A stretch of 64,000 nt of DNA from Lacrimispora sp. BS-2 (GCF_040207125.1 NZ_CP157940.1:1488001-1552000), one strand, 5' to 3'. Numbered from the stretch's first letter, positions 9,210 through 17,887 are shown. The notes: generated by a model from the sequence alone, not told the origin. Translations and numbers: made by a program.

Positions 9210-9398
9210 ATGGCTAAATGTGCAATTTGTGAAAAAGCTGCTCACTTTGGCAACGCAGTGAGCCATTCCCATAGAAGATCCAATAAGATGTGGAAAGCAA
9301 ATGTAAAGTCCGTTAAAGTAAAAGTTAATGGCGGCGCTAATAAGAAGATGTACGTATGTACTTCCTGCTTAAGATCCGGATTAGTTGAAAGAGCTTAA
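9210..9398 (+). CDS. rpmB: 50S ribosomal protein L28
   Basis: 62 residues, full length. The sequence starts MAKCAICEKAAHFGNAVSHS, with the HSHRRSNKMW core of L28, and keeps zinc-ribbon cysteines (C4, C7 and the pair in VCTSCLRSG). It is a monocistronic gene with its own promoter, AAGGAGG eight bases before the ATG, and a terminator 10 bp downstream. It diverges from asp23-fakA, the usual clostridial arrangement. Confidence 0.97.
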   Translation: MAKCAICEKAAHFGNAVSHSHRRSNKMWKANVKSVKVKVNGGANKKMYVCTSCLRSGLVERA

Positions 9399-9407
9399 TC
9401 GAAGGAA

Positions 9408-9441
9408 ACTCCTGGCTAGCATCAGTCAGGAGTATTTTTTT
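9408..9441 (+). terminator. Rho-independent terminator of rpmB
   Basis: ACTCCTG/CAGGAGT stem followed by A and seven T, ten bases after the rpmB stop. Confidence 0.9.
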
Positions 9442-9452
9442 GTCATTTTATC

Positions 9453-9493
9453 ATGAGGCCTGCCCTCTTAAAAGGCTGGCCTCATTTATTTTA
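9453..9493 (+). terminator. Second hairpin in the rpmB/microprotein convergent gap
   Basis: A perfect 8-bp inverted repeat (ATGAGGCC/GGCCTCAT) with a 17-nt loop, followed by TTTATTTT on the plus strand. It could back up the rpmB terminator; the long loop makes it weaker. Confidence 0.5.
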
Positions 9494-9507
9494 ACAGCAT
9501 TGCTTGA

Positions 9508-9645
9508 TCAGCAGCAGAACAGGTTATATCCCAGTACCAGACATCCAATGATAAACAGGATCGTTACGATAGTCGCCGGGATAAAAAGCAGGATTGCCAT
9601 GCCCGCTCCGAAGCAGAACAGCATAAGTCCGCATACTCTTCTCAT
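9508..9645 (-). CDS. 45-residue hydrophobic microprotein
   Basis: A 45-residue frame that begins MRRVCGLMLFCFGAGMAI and is hydrophobic almost throughout, so one or two membrane spans are likely. It ends with a Cys-Cys pair. A purine-rich GAGGGAT lies seven bases before the ATG. It sits 54 bp downstream of gerW in the same direction and could be the last gene of the ytfI-gerW unit. From memory, similar tiny proteins accompany this locus in related bacteria, but I cannot confirm that here. Function unknown. Confidence 0.6.
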   Translation of the reverse strand: MRRVCGLMLFCFGAGMAILLFIPATIVTILFIIGCLVLGYNLFCC

Positions 9646-9699
9646 ATCATCCCTCAATCCATTCAGGCTATATGACATCCTATGCGGCTTATCCCTTTC

Positions 9700-10110
9700 T
9701 TATTCTTCCGCTTTTTTCTTATCTTCTGCAGCGGCCATCTCCTCCGCCACCTTTAAGGCTTCCGGAGAAACCTCTTTTGAACCGCCGGCAAATTTATTGA
9801 CAAAATCCGGAACCATATCCAGAATTTTCGTTACAGCATCCTGCTGCTTGATATTTACCAGCTTTGTTACTCCATTCTGGATGATGAGCACCGCACTGGG
9901 ACTCATCTTTGCATGCATGCCTCCTGCCCCGTTTTTCTTTGCATCTCCTGCAAAGGATCCGGCAGCCATGCCGCAGGTCACATCCACCAAAGGCAGAATG
10001 ATCGTATCATCTACCTTTACCGCATCTCCTACCACAGTTTTTGTTGCCACAAAAGAATCCATTCCCTTAAACAGCGACTCTACTGTAGATGTAAAATTAT
10101 TCTCTGCCAC
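9700..10110 (-). CDS. gerW: GerW family sporulation protein (YtfJ)
   Basis: 136 residues from a GTG at 10110, eleven bases after AAGGAGG; the TTG at 10119 in the same frame is only two bases from that site and is unlikely. The core GDAVKVDDTIILPLVDVTCG and the Gly-rich GSFAGDAKKNGAGGMHAK are diagnostic of YtfJ/GerW, a protein needed for normal spore germination in Bacillus. The tail is charged and Ala/Glu/Lys-rich. It follows the DUF2953 gene directly, matching the Bacillus ytfI-ytfJ order. Confidence 0.9.
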   Translation of the reverse strand: MAENNFTSTVESLFKGMDSFVATKTVVGDAVKVDDTIILPLVDVTCGMAAGSFAGDAKKNGAGGMHAKMSPSAVLIIQNGVTKLVNIKQQDAVTKILDMVPDFVNKFAGGSKEVSPEALKVAEEMAAAEDKKKAEE

Positions 10111-10111
10111 G

Positions 10112-11050
10112 TTAAGCAATTCCTCCTTTATGAAGCCATCCCTTTAATAAACGCCTGAAATTCTTATTAAACAGCATACGCGATCCAATGAAAAGAACCG
10201 TCCCCGTACGGATCCTGCCCCGAAATGTTCCTTCCGCCGTAAACACAGTCCGGTCAAAAACAGGATACAGGTTTAAATGCTTATGGCAGAGCGGATAAAC
10301 AACGCTTGCATAGGTGAGCACCTGGCCGGTCAGATAAGGGTCGTCAAAGCCAAAGGTTATGTTTCCCTTTCCCCGGCGGGGAAGAATATGACGGATCAGT
10401 TTTTTTCCCTGCCTAAAAAGCAGCTTTACGGTCTTCTGGTTCTCCTTATTGGAAATCCAGGCATGAATCTCATCTTTTTTGTCTTTTATTGTTCTCAGTG
10501 TATCACAGATCCGCAGGAAAAAAAACTTAAGTTTTGTAAAAGCCATAAGAACCTTTTCCTTGACCCTTGCAAACAGCTTCTTAATCCCGAATCTTTTTTT
10601 CTTTTTTGGTTCTTTCTTTGGAAGTGGAAAATTCTTTGATTCCTCCTTTGGAGGCGGCAGGCTCCTGGGTTTTTCCTGAATCCTGCCATCAATCTCATCT
10701 TTCACTTCCGGTACTTCTTTTATGGGTTCCGGTTCCATGACTTCCATGGCCTGAACCATGATTTCTTCCGCTTCCTTAAGCTCTGAATCCATCTTCTTCG
10801 GTTTTCCTATACGAAAGCCGAAGAACCGGACCCTTACGATTAAATCCTCCTCGTACTGGGCTGACACGGAAAGGATATGTAAAAGCCAGGTAATCCTGGC
10901 CTTTCCCTTCACCTTTCCGTCATAGGACCCTTCTGCCTGGTAACGGACCGGGACCAGAAGGACCAGCAGAACCACAGAGAGGATAAGCCCTAAAACAATA
11001 AGCACCAGCAGCCCTAAGATTTTAAGTATAAACAAAATTATATGAAGCAT
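10112..11050 (-). CDS. ytfI: DUF2953 membrane-anchored protein (YtfI-like)
   Basis: About 312 residues. A strong N-terminal membrane segment (residues 4-35) is followed by a DUF2953-type region (VRYQAEGSYDGKVKGKARIT), a very basic middle with many Lys/Pro (about 115-165) and a conserved C-terminal part containing GKGNITFGFDDPYLTGQ. It directly precedes gerW, the ytfI-ytfJ arrangement of Bacillus sporulation genes. The start could be the ATG at 11050 or a GTG at 11056; GAGGTG and AAGGTG upstream do not decide between them. It lies 1-7 bp after the preceding gene. Confidence 0.8.
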   Translation of the reverse strand: MLHIILFILKILGLLVLIVLGLILSVVLLVLLVPVRYQAEGSYDGKVKGKARITWLLHILSVSAQYEEDLIVRVRFFGFRIGKPKKMDSELKEAEEIMVQAMEVMEPEPIKEVPEVKDEIDGRIQEKPRSLPPPKEESKNFPLPKKEPKKKKRFGIKKLFARVKEKVLMAFTKLKFFFLRICDTLRTIKDKKDEIHAWISNKENQKTVKLLFRQGKKLIRHILPRRGKGNITFGFDDPYLTGQVLTYASVVYPLCHKHLNLYPVFDRTVFTAEGTFRGRIRTGTVLFIGSRMLFNKNFRRLLKGWLHKGGIA

Positions 11051-11057
11051 GAACACC

Positions 11058-11435
11058 TCACACCTTACCGGCTTCTTTCCCTGCTTTCACCCTTGCATTT
11101 GGGGCATGCAGGTATCCCTGTTCCTCTATAAAAGCAGACAGATCAAAGCCTCCTGTTTTCCGGTACATATCACTAATGATATTCCCTGCCACCTCTAACG
11201 CTTCCCAATATCCGGACGCAATTCCCAAAATGAGAAATTCCTCCTCCCGGTAAAGGGGCCATAAAAGCGTCATTGCCGGATAGATATCAAGTATATTATT
11301 CCCATTTATGGCAGGCGTAATCACATAAATCCCTGGCCCAGGTTTTAACCTGCGGATTCCCTGAATGATCCGGTAACGTTTCTTCTTCGCTTTCTCGCCT
11401 ACGTACAAACGGTCAAACCAGCTTATTTTCATCAT
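11058..11435 (-). CDS. Conserved-looking hypothetical protein
   Basis: 125 residues with a basic N-terminus (GEKAKKKRYRIIQGIRRLK) and a mixed C-terminal part containing NNILDIYPAMTLLWP. No membrane segment, signal peptide or catalytic motif is visible. Its start overlaps the end of the 446-residue gene upstream by 23 bp, and it is followed almost without gap by ytfI. It is therefore in an operon with the sporulation pair and may act with it. I do not recognise the family. Confidence 0.7.
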   Translation of the reverse strand: MMKISWFDRLYVGEKAKKKRYRIIQGIRRLKPGPGIYVITPAINGNNILDIYPAMTLLWPLYREEEFLILGIASGYWEALEVAGNIISDMYRKTGGFDLSAFIEEQGYLHAPNARVKAGKEAGKV

Positions 11436-12753
11436 CCATCAGCTCTTCCAATAATTCCTTGCAAGTTTCCTTTTCCGCTTCATCCAGGCAGCTTTTTAAA
11501 CTTCCTTCGATATATGCCTGTATTTCCTCAATTGAATTAAAATAGACAGGAAGGTCTGATAAAACCTTAGCCATGATGGCCCGTACCACAGGCCTGGAAA
11601 CGCCGGAGAATACCTCTGAAAGTTCCTCAAAGTACTCCTTTGCCGTTTTCTCCAGGTAAGGACGGTCAACAACAGCCGTTTCTTCCGCCTCTCCTGCCTC
11701 TTTCTTCTCATTCCGGCCTTTTAATTCCACAAAAGAGCTTCCGGATAAAAGCCTGTCTACATTTACAGCTTTCACGTAATCCGGGTCTTTATTCCATTCA
11801 TCGCTCTCTTCCGGCAGTTCAGTCCTTAAATAACGCTCATAGTAAGCTTCCTGCCTGCCTTCCAGCTGGGTAAGCCTGTCAAAAAACTCTTCTTTTGCAG
11901 CAGAGTAATCTTCTTTTTCAAACTTATCCAGTATCTCTCCCACCATGGAGCAGTAAAGCTCCTCCTCCTTCACATCAATGACCGCTTCCGGCCTGGCAAA
12001 CACCAGGACGCAAAAATCATTGATAATCTCCTGAAGCATGATGTAAAGGCCGGATTCATCTATAAGCCCCTGGCAGGCAATGGCAAGCTTTGAAGAAGCT
12101 TCTTCATAGCCTTCGGCTGTCATATTGGTGTAATCCTCATGGCGGAACTGTTCCAAAAGCTCAAACAAGTCCTTATGCCCCTCTTCCATTCCCAAAGGAA
12201 GCTTTGTCATGGATTCCGTTCGGAGGGTATACATCATATCTTTCAGATTTTCCAAGGGAGAACCAATGTAAACGGACAGTCCTTCCATGACAAGGCTGAA
12301 AAACTTCTGTTTTGTCAGACGGACCGGAAGCTGGCCGATGATCTGCCTGATTCTTCCGTTCATAACAGCTGTTTCCCTTGTATCCCTTACAAATCCTGTG
12401 AGACGCATGGCAAAGCTTTCATCATCATGTCCGGTTTCAGGCAAAGTCATAAACTTCCGTTCCAGACGGTTTAAAACATATTCATAAATCTGAAAGCAGT
12501 CGGTGTAGGAAGTCAGGACTTCCACCTCATGAGTGATATCCTCCCGAAGCTTAAGCAGTCCCTCTTCCACATCTTTTCCGGAGAAATGCTCCTTAAGCAG
12601 GCCGTTAAGCTGCCGGCAGTAAGCAATGATCCGGTCCGGAATCACCGGTTCTTCCCCTATGGTTTCAAATAAAGTATAATAATTCAGCACCAGCCTTACG
12701 TAGGAGTACTGGTACGCTGCAGTCATCTGTTTTTTCAGCAAACGGGTCTCCAA
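11413..12753 (-). CDS. Large hypothetical protein upstream of ytfI-gerW
   Basis: 446 residues, mostly alpha-helical and acidic, with no signal peptide or membrane segment. Repeated Leu/Glu-rich helical stretches suggest a soluble helical-bundle protein. I see no nucleotide-binding or metal site. It is the first of four closely spaced genes ending with ytfI and gerW, and starts 22 bp after cinA ends. The context suggests, but does not show, a part in sporulation or germination. Confidence 0.7.
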   Translation of the reverse strand: METRLLKKQMTAAYQYSYVRLVLNYYTLFETIGEEPVIPDRIIAYCRQLNGLLKEHFSGKDVEEGLLKLREDITHEVEVLTSYTDCFQIYEYVLNRLERKFMTLPETGHDDESFAMRLTGFVRDTRETAVMNGRIRQIIGQLPVRLTKQKFFSLVMEGLSVYIGSPLENLKDMMYTLRTESMTKLPLGMEEGHKDLFELLEQFRHEDYTNMTAEGYEEASSKLAIACQGLIDESGLYIMLQEIINDFCVLVFARPEAVIDVKEEELYCSMVGEILDKFEKEDYSAAKEEFFDRLTQLEGRQEAYYERYLRTELPEESDEWNKDPDYVKAVNVDRLLSGSSFVELKGRNEKKEAGEAEETAVVDRPYLEKTAKEYFEELSEVFSGVSRPVVRAIMAKVLSDLPVYFNSIEEIQAYIEGSLKSCLDEAEKETCKELLEELMDDENKLV

Positions 12754-12775
12754 ATTTATCTCCTTCCGGAAGGTC

Positions 12776-14023
12776 TCATGAATGGTAATTCTTAAGAATG
12801 GAACGGCGCAGCAGGTCCAGAGCCTTTACTACGGACTGTTCCCTGATTTTTTCCCGGTTCCCCTTAAAATGATATTCTTCCACCGAAACCTTGTCCTTCA
12901 TATAGCAGGCCATGTAAACAAGTCCCACCGGCTTTTCTCCGTCAGAATCCGGTCCTGCAATTCCTGTCACTGCAATGCAGACATCCGAATCGGCCGCAAA
13001 AACACCTCCGATGGCCATTTCTTTGGCCGTCTGTTCGCTGACCGCACCGTATTTCTTTAAAGTACTTTTGCTTACATCAAGATGTTTTCTCTTTGCCTTG
13101 TTGGAATAGGTAATAAATCCTTCTTTGAACACCTGGGAAGCCCCAGGCACATTCACCAGACGTCCTGCGATCAGTCCTCCTGTACAGGATTCTGCCGTAG
13201 TCACCGTCAGATCATATTTTTTAAGGAGACGGACAACTGCCATTTCAATGGTCTCTTCTTCTTTTGTGGTATACACATCATCCCCAAAACGGCTTTTAAT
13301 CTCTTTAACCACCGGCTTTAAAAGGCTTTTGGCGTCCTCATCACTTGATGCCTTTGCCGTGACTCTTAAATGCACCTCAGACGTTTTTGCATAGGTGGCA
13401 ATGGTTGGATTGGACTGACCGTTAATTAAGTCAAGAATCTTTTTCTCTACCTGGCTCTCTCCATGTCCGCAGATCTTGACCATTTGAGAACGGATCACTT
13501 CAGGCTGCCCCTTCTGAAGATATGGAACTACCTTGCCGCGAAACAGAGGCTTTAATTCACCTGGAGGCCCTGGCAGCAGAATTGCCACCTTTCCATCCTT
13601 TTCCATAATAAGTCCGGGAGCAGTACCGTTGTCATTATCCAGTACCACCGCTCCCTGGGGAACAAGAGCCTGCTTCCAGTTATTATCCGGAATCTCTTTA
13701 TAAATGCTGTTTTTAAAATACTCCCTGATTCTTTCCTTTGTATGGACATCTTCCACCAGAGAAAACCCCATAACCTCTGCACAGACCTCTTTTGTCAGAT
13801 CATCCTCCGTTGGCCCCAGACCTCCGGTCAATATAACAACATCCGAGCGCTTTAAGGCTGTCTCAAAGACTTCTGAAAGCCGTTCTCTGTTATCGCCTAC
13901 CGTAACCTGGTGGTACATGGAAAGTCCCAGAAGGGCACATTTCTCCGCCAGATACTGAGTGTTGGTATTTACAATATTTCCAAGAAGAAGTTCCGTTCCA
14001 ACTGAAATCAGTTCAACAACCAT
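12776..14023 (-). CDS. cinA: CinA family protein (competence/damage-inducible; NMN deamidase domain)
   Basis: 415 residues, the full two-domain form. The N-terminal MoaB/Mog-like domain shows ELISVGTELLLGNIVNTN and VILTGGLGPTEDDLT. The C-terminal CinA domain carries TAESCTGGLIAGRLVNVPG and VGLVYMA, the fold with nicotinamide-mononucleotide amidase activity in other bacteria. GGGAG lies nine bases before the ATG at 14023; the upstream in-frame GTG at 14029 is too close to it. It starts 2 bp after the pgsA stop. Confidence 0.93.
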   Translation of the reverse strand: MVVELISVGTELLLGNIVNTNTQYLAEKCALLGLSMYHQVTVGDNRERLSEVFETALKRSDVVILTGGLGPTEDDLTKEVCAEVMGFSLVEDVHTKERIREYFKNSIYKEIPDNNWKQALVPQGAVVLDNDNGTAPGLIMEKDGKVAILLPGPPGELKPLFRGKVVPYLQKGQPEVIRSQMVKICGHGESQVEKKILDLINGQSNPTIATYAKTSEVHLRVTAKASSDEDAKSLLKPVVKEIKSRFGDDVYTTKEEETIEMAVVRLLKKYDLTVTTAESCTGGLIAGRLVNVPGASQVFKEGFITYSNKAKRKHLDVSKSTLKKYGAVSEQTAKEMAIGGVFAADSDVCIAVTGIAGPDSDGEKPVGLVYMACYMKDKVSVEEYHFKGNREKIREQSVVKALDLLRRSILKNYHS

Positions 14024-14025
14024 GA

Positions 14026-14568
14026 TCACATACTCCCTTCCGTAAGAACGCGGTAATTTTTTGCTATATAATCAACAAGTGAAACCACAGTAAGGACAGT
14101 GGCGATCCAGATAAATGCCGTTGTGACAAAGGACAATGCCGGAATATTCAGGATAAGAAGAACCGACATGACCATCTGGGACACCGTCTTAAACTTTCCC
14201 CAATAGCTTGCTGCAATCACCACCCCATTATCGGAAGCCACCAGACGGAAACCGCTGATAATAAATTCCCGGCTTATGATCACGATAACGATCCAGGCAG
14301 AAAGCTGCCCCAGAGCTGTAAAGCAGATAAGACCGGCACAGACCAGCAGCTTATCCGCCAGAGGATCCATAAACTTGCCAAAATTAGTCACCAGGCCATA
14401 CTTTCTTGCAATCTTTCCATCCAGTAAGTCCGTAAAACTGGCCACAATGAATATGACCGCTGCAATGTAACGGTACGATGCATTTGCACCTCCGTCAAGC
14501 ATCAGAAACAAAACAAAAAATGGAATCATAAAAACTCTTAAAATCGTAAGCTTATTCGGTAAATTCAT
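14026..14568 (-). CDS. pgsA: CDP-diacylglycerol--glycerol-3-phosphate 3-phosphatidyltransferase
   Basis: 180 residues with four to five membrane segments. The CDP-alcohol phosphatidyltransferase motif is complete: D47, D50-G51, A54-R55, G64, D68 and D72 (DGKIARKYG then GKFMDPLAD). The enzyme makes phosphatidylglycerophosphate, the committed step to phosphatidylglycerol. It overlaps rimO by 17 bp and is followed by cinA, so the three are co-translated. Confidence 0.94.
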   Translation of the reverse strand: MNLPNKLTILRVFMIPFFVLFLMLDGGANASYRYIAAVIFIVASFTDLLDGKIARKYGLVTNFGKFMDPLADKLLVCAGLICFTALGQLSAWIVIVIISREFIISGFRLVASDNGVVIAASYWGKFKTVSQMVMSVLLILNIPALSFVTTAFIWIATVLTVVSLVDYIAKNYRVLTEGSM

Positions 14569-15892
14569 CCTCCAACTCTCCTATCAAATCATATTCCATA
14601 GCCCCTGTCACCCGGACCCTGGCAAAATCACCTGACAACAGTTCTTCGCCCGTCTGAACAAAAATCATTCCATCCACACCTGGCCCATCCATATAAGTAC
14701 GGCCTACATAGGCATTTTCATCCGCCACCTTGCCTTCAATCATGACCTCCAGGGTTTTCCCGATCATTGACCTGGAAAAGTCATAGGAAATCTCCTGCTG
14801 AAGCTCCATGATGGCATCACGGCGTTCCTCTTTTACCTCCTGCATAACCTGATCCAGGAATTCTGCAGCAGGTGTATCCTCTTCTGCGGAATATGCAAAC
14901 ACTCCCAAGCGCTGGAACTCCATCTCATCCACGAACTCCATCAGTTCTTCGTGATCTTCTTTAGTTTCCCCTGGAAATCCGGAGATCAGGGTGGTCCTAA
15001 GAGCCATATCCGGGATCTCTCTCCGAAGCTTCTCCACGATTTCCCGAAGCTGTGCCTGTGTAGTCCTGCGGCCCATGCGTTTTAAAATCCGGTCGCTGGC
15101 ATGCTGAATGGGCAGATCAAGGTATTTACATATTTTCTCTTCTTCCTTAATGGTCTGGATCAGCTCATCCGTGATTTCTTCCGGATAACAGTACTGGATC
15201 CGGATCCACTGGATTCCGGGTATGCGGCATAAGCCTTTAAGCAGCTTTGGAAGTGATTTCTCCCCATATAGATCCACACCGTAAAGGGTTGTCTCCTGAG
15301 CAACTAAAATAAGTTCTTTTACCCCCTTCTCAGCCAGTCCTTCCGCTTCCTTTATCAGTCGTTCCATGGGAACGCTGCGGTAATTTCCCCGCAGAGAAGG
15401 AATGATACAGTAAGTACAATGCTTGTCACAGCCTTCTGCAATCTTTAAAAAGGCATAATGGCCTCCTGTTGTAAGAATCCGCTCTGTTTCCAGTTCCGGA
15501 AGCCCGTCCAGATCGTGAAAGCGCTGAACGTGTTCATTTCCGCCCAAAGCCTCTGACAGGACGTGAGAAATCTCGTCATAGGTGGAGGTTCCTAAAATAC
15601 CATCCACTTCAGGAATCTCGTCTATGATCTCCTGTTTATACCGCTGGGCCAGACAGCCGGTTACAATCAATGCCTTGCATTTGCCGTCAACCTTTCTCTG
15701 GGCCATCTCCAGTATGGTATTTACGCTTTCCTCTTTCGCGTCACCGATGAAGCAGCAGGTATTGATCACAATCACATCCGCCTCATACTCATCATCCGTA
15801 AACGTATATCCGTCTTTATTCAGAAGGCCAAGCATCATCTCCGTATCTACGAGATTCTTGTCGCAGCCCAGTGAAACACATAATAACTTCAT
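14552..15892 (-). CDS. rimO: Ribosomal protein S12 methylthiotransferase
   Basis: 446 residues. The N-terminal MTTase domain has cysteines C10, C46 and C80 for the auxiliary Fe-S cluster. The radical-SAM domain has the CxxxCxxC set at C155, C159 and C162 (GCDKHCTYC). A TRAM domain lies at the C-terminus (about 380-446). The enzyme adds a methylthio group to an Asp of S12. YCIIPSLRGNYRS fits RimO better than the tRNA enzyme MiaB. GGAG lies seven bases before the ATG. Confidence 0.94.
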   Translation of the reverse strand: MKLLCVSLGCDKNLVDTEMMLGLLNKDGYTFTDDEYEADVIVINTCCFIGDAKEESVNTILEMAQRKVDGKCKALIVTGCLAQRYKQEIIDEIPEVDGILGTSTYDEISHVLSEALGGNEHVQRFHDLDGLPELETERILTTGGHYAFLKIAEGCDKHCTYCIIPSLRGNYRSVPMERLIKEAEGLAEKGVKELILVAQETTLYGVDLYGEKSLPKLLKGLCRIPGIQWIRIQYCYPEEITDELIQTIKEEEKICKYLDLPIQHASDRILKRMGRRTTQAQLREIVEKLRREIPDMALRTTLISGFPGETKEDHEELMEFVDEMEFQRLGVFAYSAEEDTPAAEFLDQVMQEVKEERRDAIMELQQEISYDFSRSMIGKTLEVMIEGKVADENAYVGRTYMDGPGVDGMIFVQTGEELLSGDFARVRVTGAMEYDLIGELEDEFTE

Positions 15893-15951
15893 GTTTTAAC
15901 TCCTGTCTTTCATTATAAAAGGTTTAGTCGATCGTAGATTATTTCATGAGA

Positions 15952-15983
15952 AAGGCCATCTCATCCAAAAGTGAGACGGCCTT
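15952..15983 (-). terminator. Hairpin between rpoZ and rimO
   Basis: AAGGCCATCTCA/TGAGACGGCCTT with a single mismatch and an 8-nt loop. On the minus strand it is followed by TTTCTC, so it probably attenuates read-through from rpoZ into rimO. Confidence 0.5.
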
Positions 15984-15987
15984 CTTC

Positions 15988-16242
15988 CTAATTATCGTCT
16001 TCTTCTGTTGCATCCGCTTCGCTTAAAATCTTCACTTTGCCCTCATACAGTTCCTCTACGGCAACAGAAAGCGGTTTCTTACCGGCTCCCAAAATCTCCG
16101 GCTCTGAGCCGCCGATGATCTGCCTTGCTCTCTTGGCTGCGGCGATCACGATAGAATAACGACTCTGCACAACAGGAGCCTCTCCTGGCTCTACCTCGCT
16201 GTTTACTACATTAATTAAATCTGAATAAGATGGATGTAACAT
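15988..16242 (-). CDS. rpoZ: RNA polymerase omega subunit
   Basis: 84 residues. It contains the omega core SRYSIVIAAAKRARQI and the GKKPLSVAVEELYEGKV block near residue 55-70, which contact beta'. It lies 26 bp after gmk, the standard gmk-rpoZ order of Firmicutes. The tail is acidic. Confidence 0.93.
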   Translation of the reverse strand: MLHPSYSDLINVVNSEVEPGEAPVVQSRYSIVIAAAKRARQIIGGSEPEILGAGKKPLSVAVEELYEGKVKILSEADATEEDDN

Positions 16243-16268
16243 CTTTCATTCCCCTTTCTCAATCGGCT

Positions 16269-16889
16269 CTATATATTCTTTAATTCTTCCCGAATATGGG
16301 ACAAAAATGCCATATTATTGGAAGCCCGGTTATGTTGTACCTGGATCATGCGGTGCATCTCTTCCACACAAGTGTCTATCTTATCATTAATGATGATATA
16401 ATCATAGGCCTCCATGCCTTCCGCTTCCTCAGCCGCCCGGCGGAGTCTGGCATTAATCACATCCATGTTTTCTGTACCGCGGCCGATGAGACGGCGTTTT
16501 AATTCCTCAGCATTGGGAGGCATAACAAAAACCAAAATTGCTTCAGGGAAACGTTCCTTTACTTTTAGTGCCCCCTGAATTTCAATTTCCAGGATAACAT
16601 CCTTCCCCATTCTCATCTGGTTTAAAACATATTCCTTGGGTGTGCCATAGTAATGGTTGACGTACTGGGCATATTCGATCAATTCTTCCTTTTCTATCAT
16701 ATCCTTAAAGCGTTCTTCTGCCACGAAGAAATATTCTCTGCCGTCTGCTTCTCCCTCTCTGGGATTTCTGGTTGTAGCAGAAATGGACAGCGCGTAATTA
16801 TCATACCGTTTCAAAAGCTCCTTCATCAAGGTACCCTTACCTGCCCCTGAAAATCCGGATACGACTACCAATATGCCATTTTCATTCAT
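16269..16889 (-). CDS. gmk: Guanylate kinase
   Basis: 206 residues. P-loop GFSGAGKGT at 12-20, followed by the GMP-binding SATTRNPREGEADGREYFF segment and VILEIEIQGA. The enzyme converts GMP to GDP. It starts 15 bp after the yicC stop. In many clostridia a small remA/DUF370 gene stands between these two; there is no room for it here. Confidence 0.96.
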   Translation of the reverse strand: MNENGILVVVSGFSGAGKGTLMKELLKRYDNYALSISATTRNPREGEADGREYFFVAEERFKDMIEKEELIEYAQYVNHYYGTPKEYVLNQMRMGKDVILEIEIQGALKVKERFPEAILVFVMPPNAEELKRRLIGRGTENMDVINARLRRAAEEAEGMEAYDYIIINDKIDTCVEEMHRMIQVQHNRASNNMAFLSHIREELKNI

Positions 16890-16904
16890 GTTTCTGATAC
16901 TCTC

Positions 16905-17783
16905 CTACTCAATATTCTGGATCTGTTCCCTTACCTTTTCAATCTCGGTCTTCAGCGCGATGGCCTTATCGGAGATTTCCAAGTCATTGGCTTTGGAAAG
17001 AATGGTATTCGCCTCCCGGTTCATCTCCTGAGCGATGAAATCCAGTTTTCTTCCCACACTCCCGCCTGCATTAAGCTCCGCACAGGTATTTTCAATGTGG
17101 CTTCTGAGCCTTACGGTCTCTTCATCCACACAGATTTTATCGGCAAAAATGGTAACTTCCGTGGCAATTCTTCCTTCATCAACAGAAGCGCCTGCCAGCA
17201 GTTCCTTCACCTTGTCCTCCAGCTTTGCTCTGTATTCCGAAAGAATCCTGGGGGACCGTTCTTCAATAAATTCCACAAGCTCAGTCATAAACTTAAGCTT
17301 TCCAAGGAGATCGTTCTTTAGGTTTTCTCCTTCTGCTACTCTGGTTTCCACAAAACGCTTTGCAGCTTCCTCAATGGTTTCTGAAAGAAGCTTCCACATC
17401 TGGTCCTCATCCTCAGGCACCTCTTCCATAATAAGGACCTCCGGGCATCTGGCCAGGGCCGATACTTTAATGTCGTTTTGAATTCCGAACTGTGCCTCCA
17501 TCTTTGCGAAATAATCCATATATTCAGCAGCCAGCGCACTGTTATACTTCAAGCACAGTTTATTCTCTGTGTAATCCTCATAGGAAATGAATACATCAAC
17601 CTTACCTCGCTGGATATAATTCTTTAACAGATTCCTGATTCCTGCTTCAAAGAAATTAAACTTTTTCGGCATCTTTATGCTTAAATCCAAATATCTGTGA
17701 TTTACAGCTTTCATCTCGACGGAAATCTTATACTCATCCGTGACGGTTTCGCATCTGCCAAAACCTGTCATGCTCTTGATCAT
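16905..17783 (-). CDS. yicC: YicC/YloC family endoribonuclease-like protein
   Basis: 292 residues from the ATG at 17783, which has GAGAGG eight bases upstream; a longer in-frame start at 17819 is unsupported. It begins MIKSMTGFGR, the family signature, and has VNHRYLDLSIKMPK nearby and the C-terminal GRKLDFIAQEMNREANT block. YicC proteins were recently described as RNases. It leads the yicC-gmk-rpoZ-rimO-pgsA-cinA set with a near-consensus promoter at 17818-17846. Confidence 0.93.
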   Translation of the reverse strand: MIKSMTGFGRCETVTDEYKISVEMKAVNHRYLDLSIKMPKKFNFFEAGIRNLLKNYIQRGKVDVFISYEDYTENKLCLKYNSALAAEYMDYFAKMEAQFGIQNDIKVSALARCPEVLIMEEVPEDEDQMWKLLSETIEEAAKRFVETRVAEGENLKNDLLGKLKFMTELVEFIEERSPRILSEYRAKLEDKVKELLAGASVDEGRIATEVTIFADKICVDEETVRLRSHIENTCAELNAGGSVGRKLDFIAQEMNREANTILSKANDLEISDKAIALKTEIEKVREQIQNIE

Positions 17784-17817
17784 TCCATATGCCTCTCTTT
17801 CGCCATAGATATCATCC

Positions 17818-17846
17818 ATTATAATTCATAATAAAATACAAGTCAA
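17818..17846 (-). promoter_or_regulatory. Sigma-A promoter of the yicC operon
   Basis: On the minus strand, TTGACT (17846-17841) and a perfect TATAAT (17823-17818) with a 17-bp spacer, 34 bp before the yicC start. Confidence 0.85.
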
Positions 17847-17858
17847 TTGGTTTTAAAT

Positions 17859-17887
17859 TTTACAGAAATATGATTCTGTGCTATACT
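17859..17887 (+). promoter_or_regulatory. Sigma-A promoter of rqcH
   Basis: TTTACA (17859-17864) and TATACT (17882-17887) with a 17-bp spacer, about 90 bp before the rqcH start and back-to-back with the yicC promoter. Confidence 0.8.

Noticed and set aside
9440..10147. Long plus-strand open frame of about 235 codons opposite gerW
   Set aside because: It lies antisense to the well-recognised GerW gene and microprotein, shows a Ser/Ala/Thr-rich, shadow-like composition and has no ribosome site or family resemblance.
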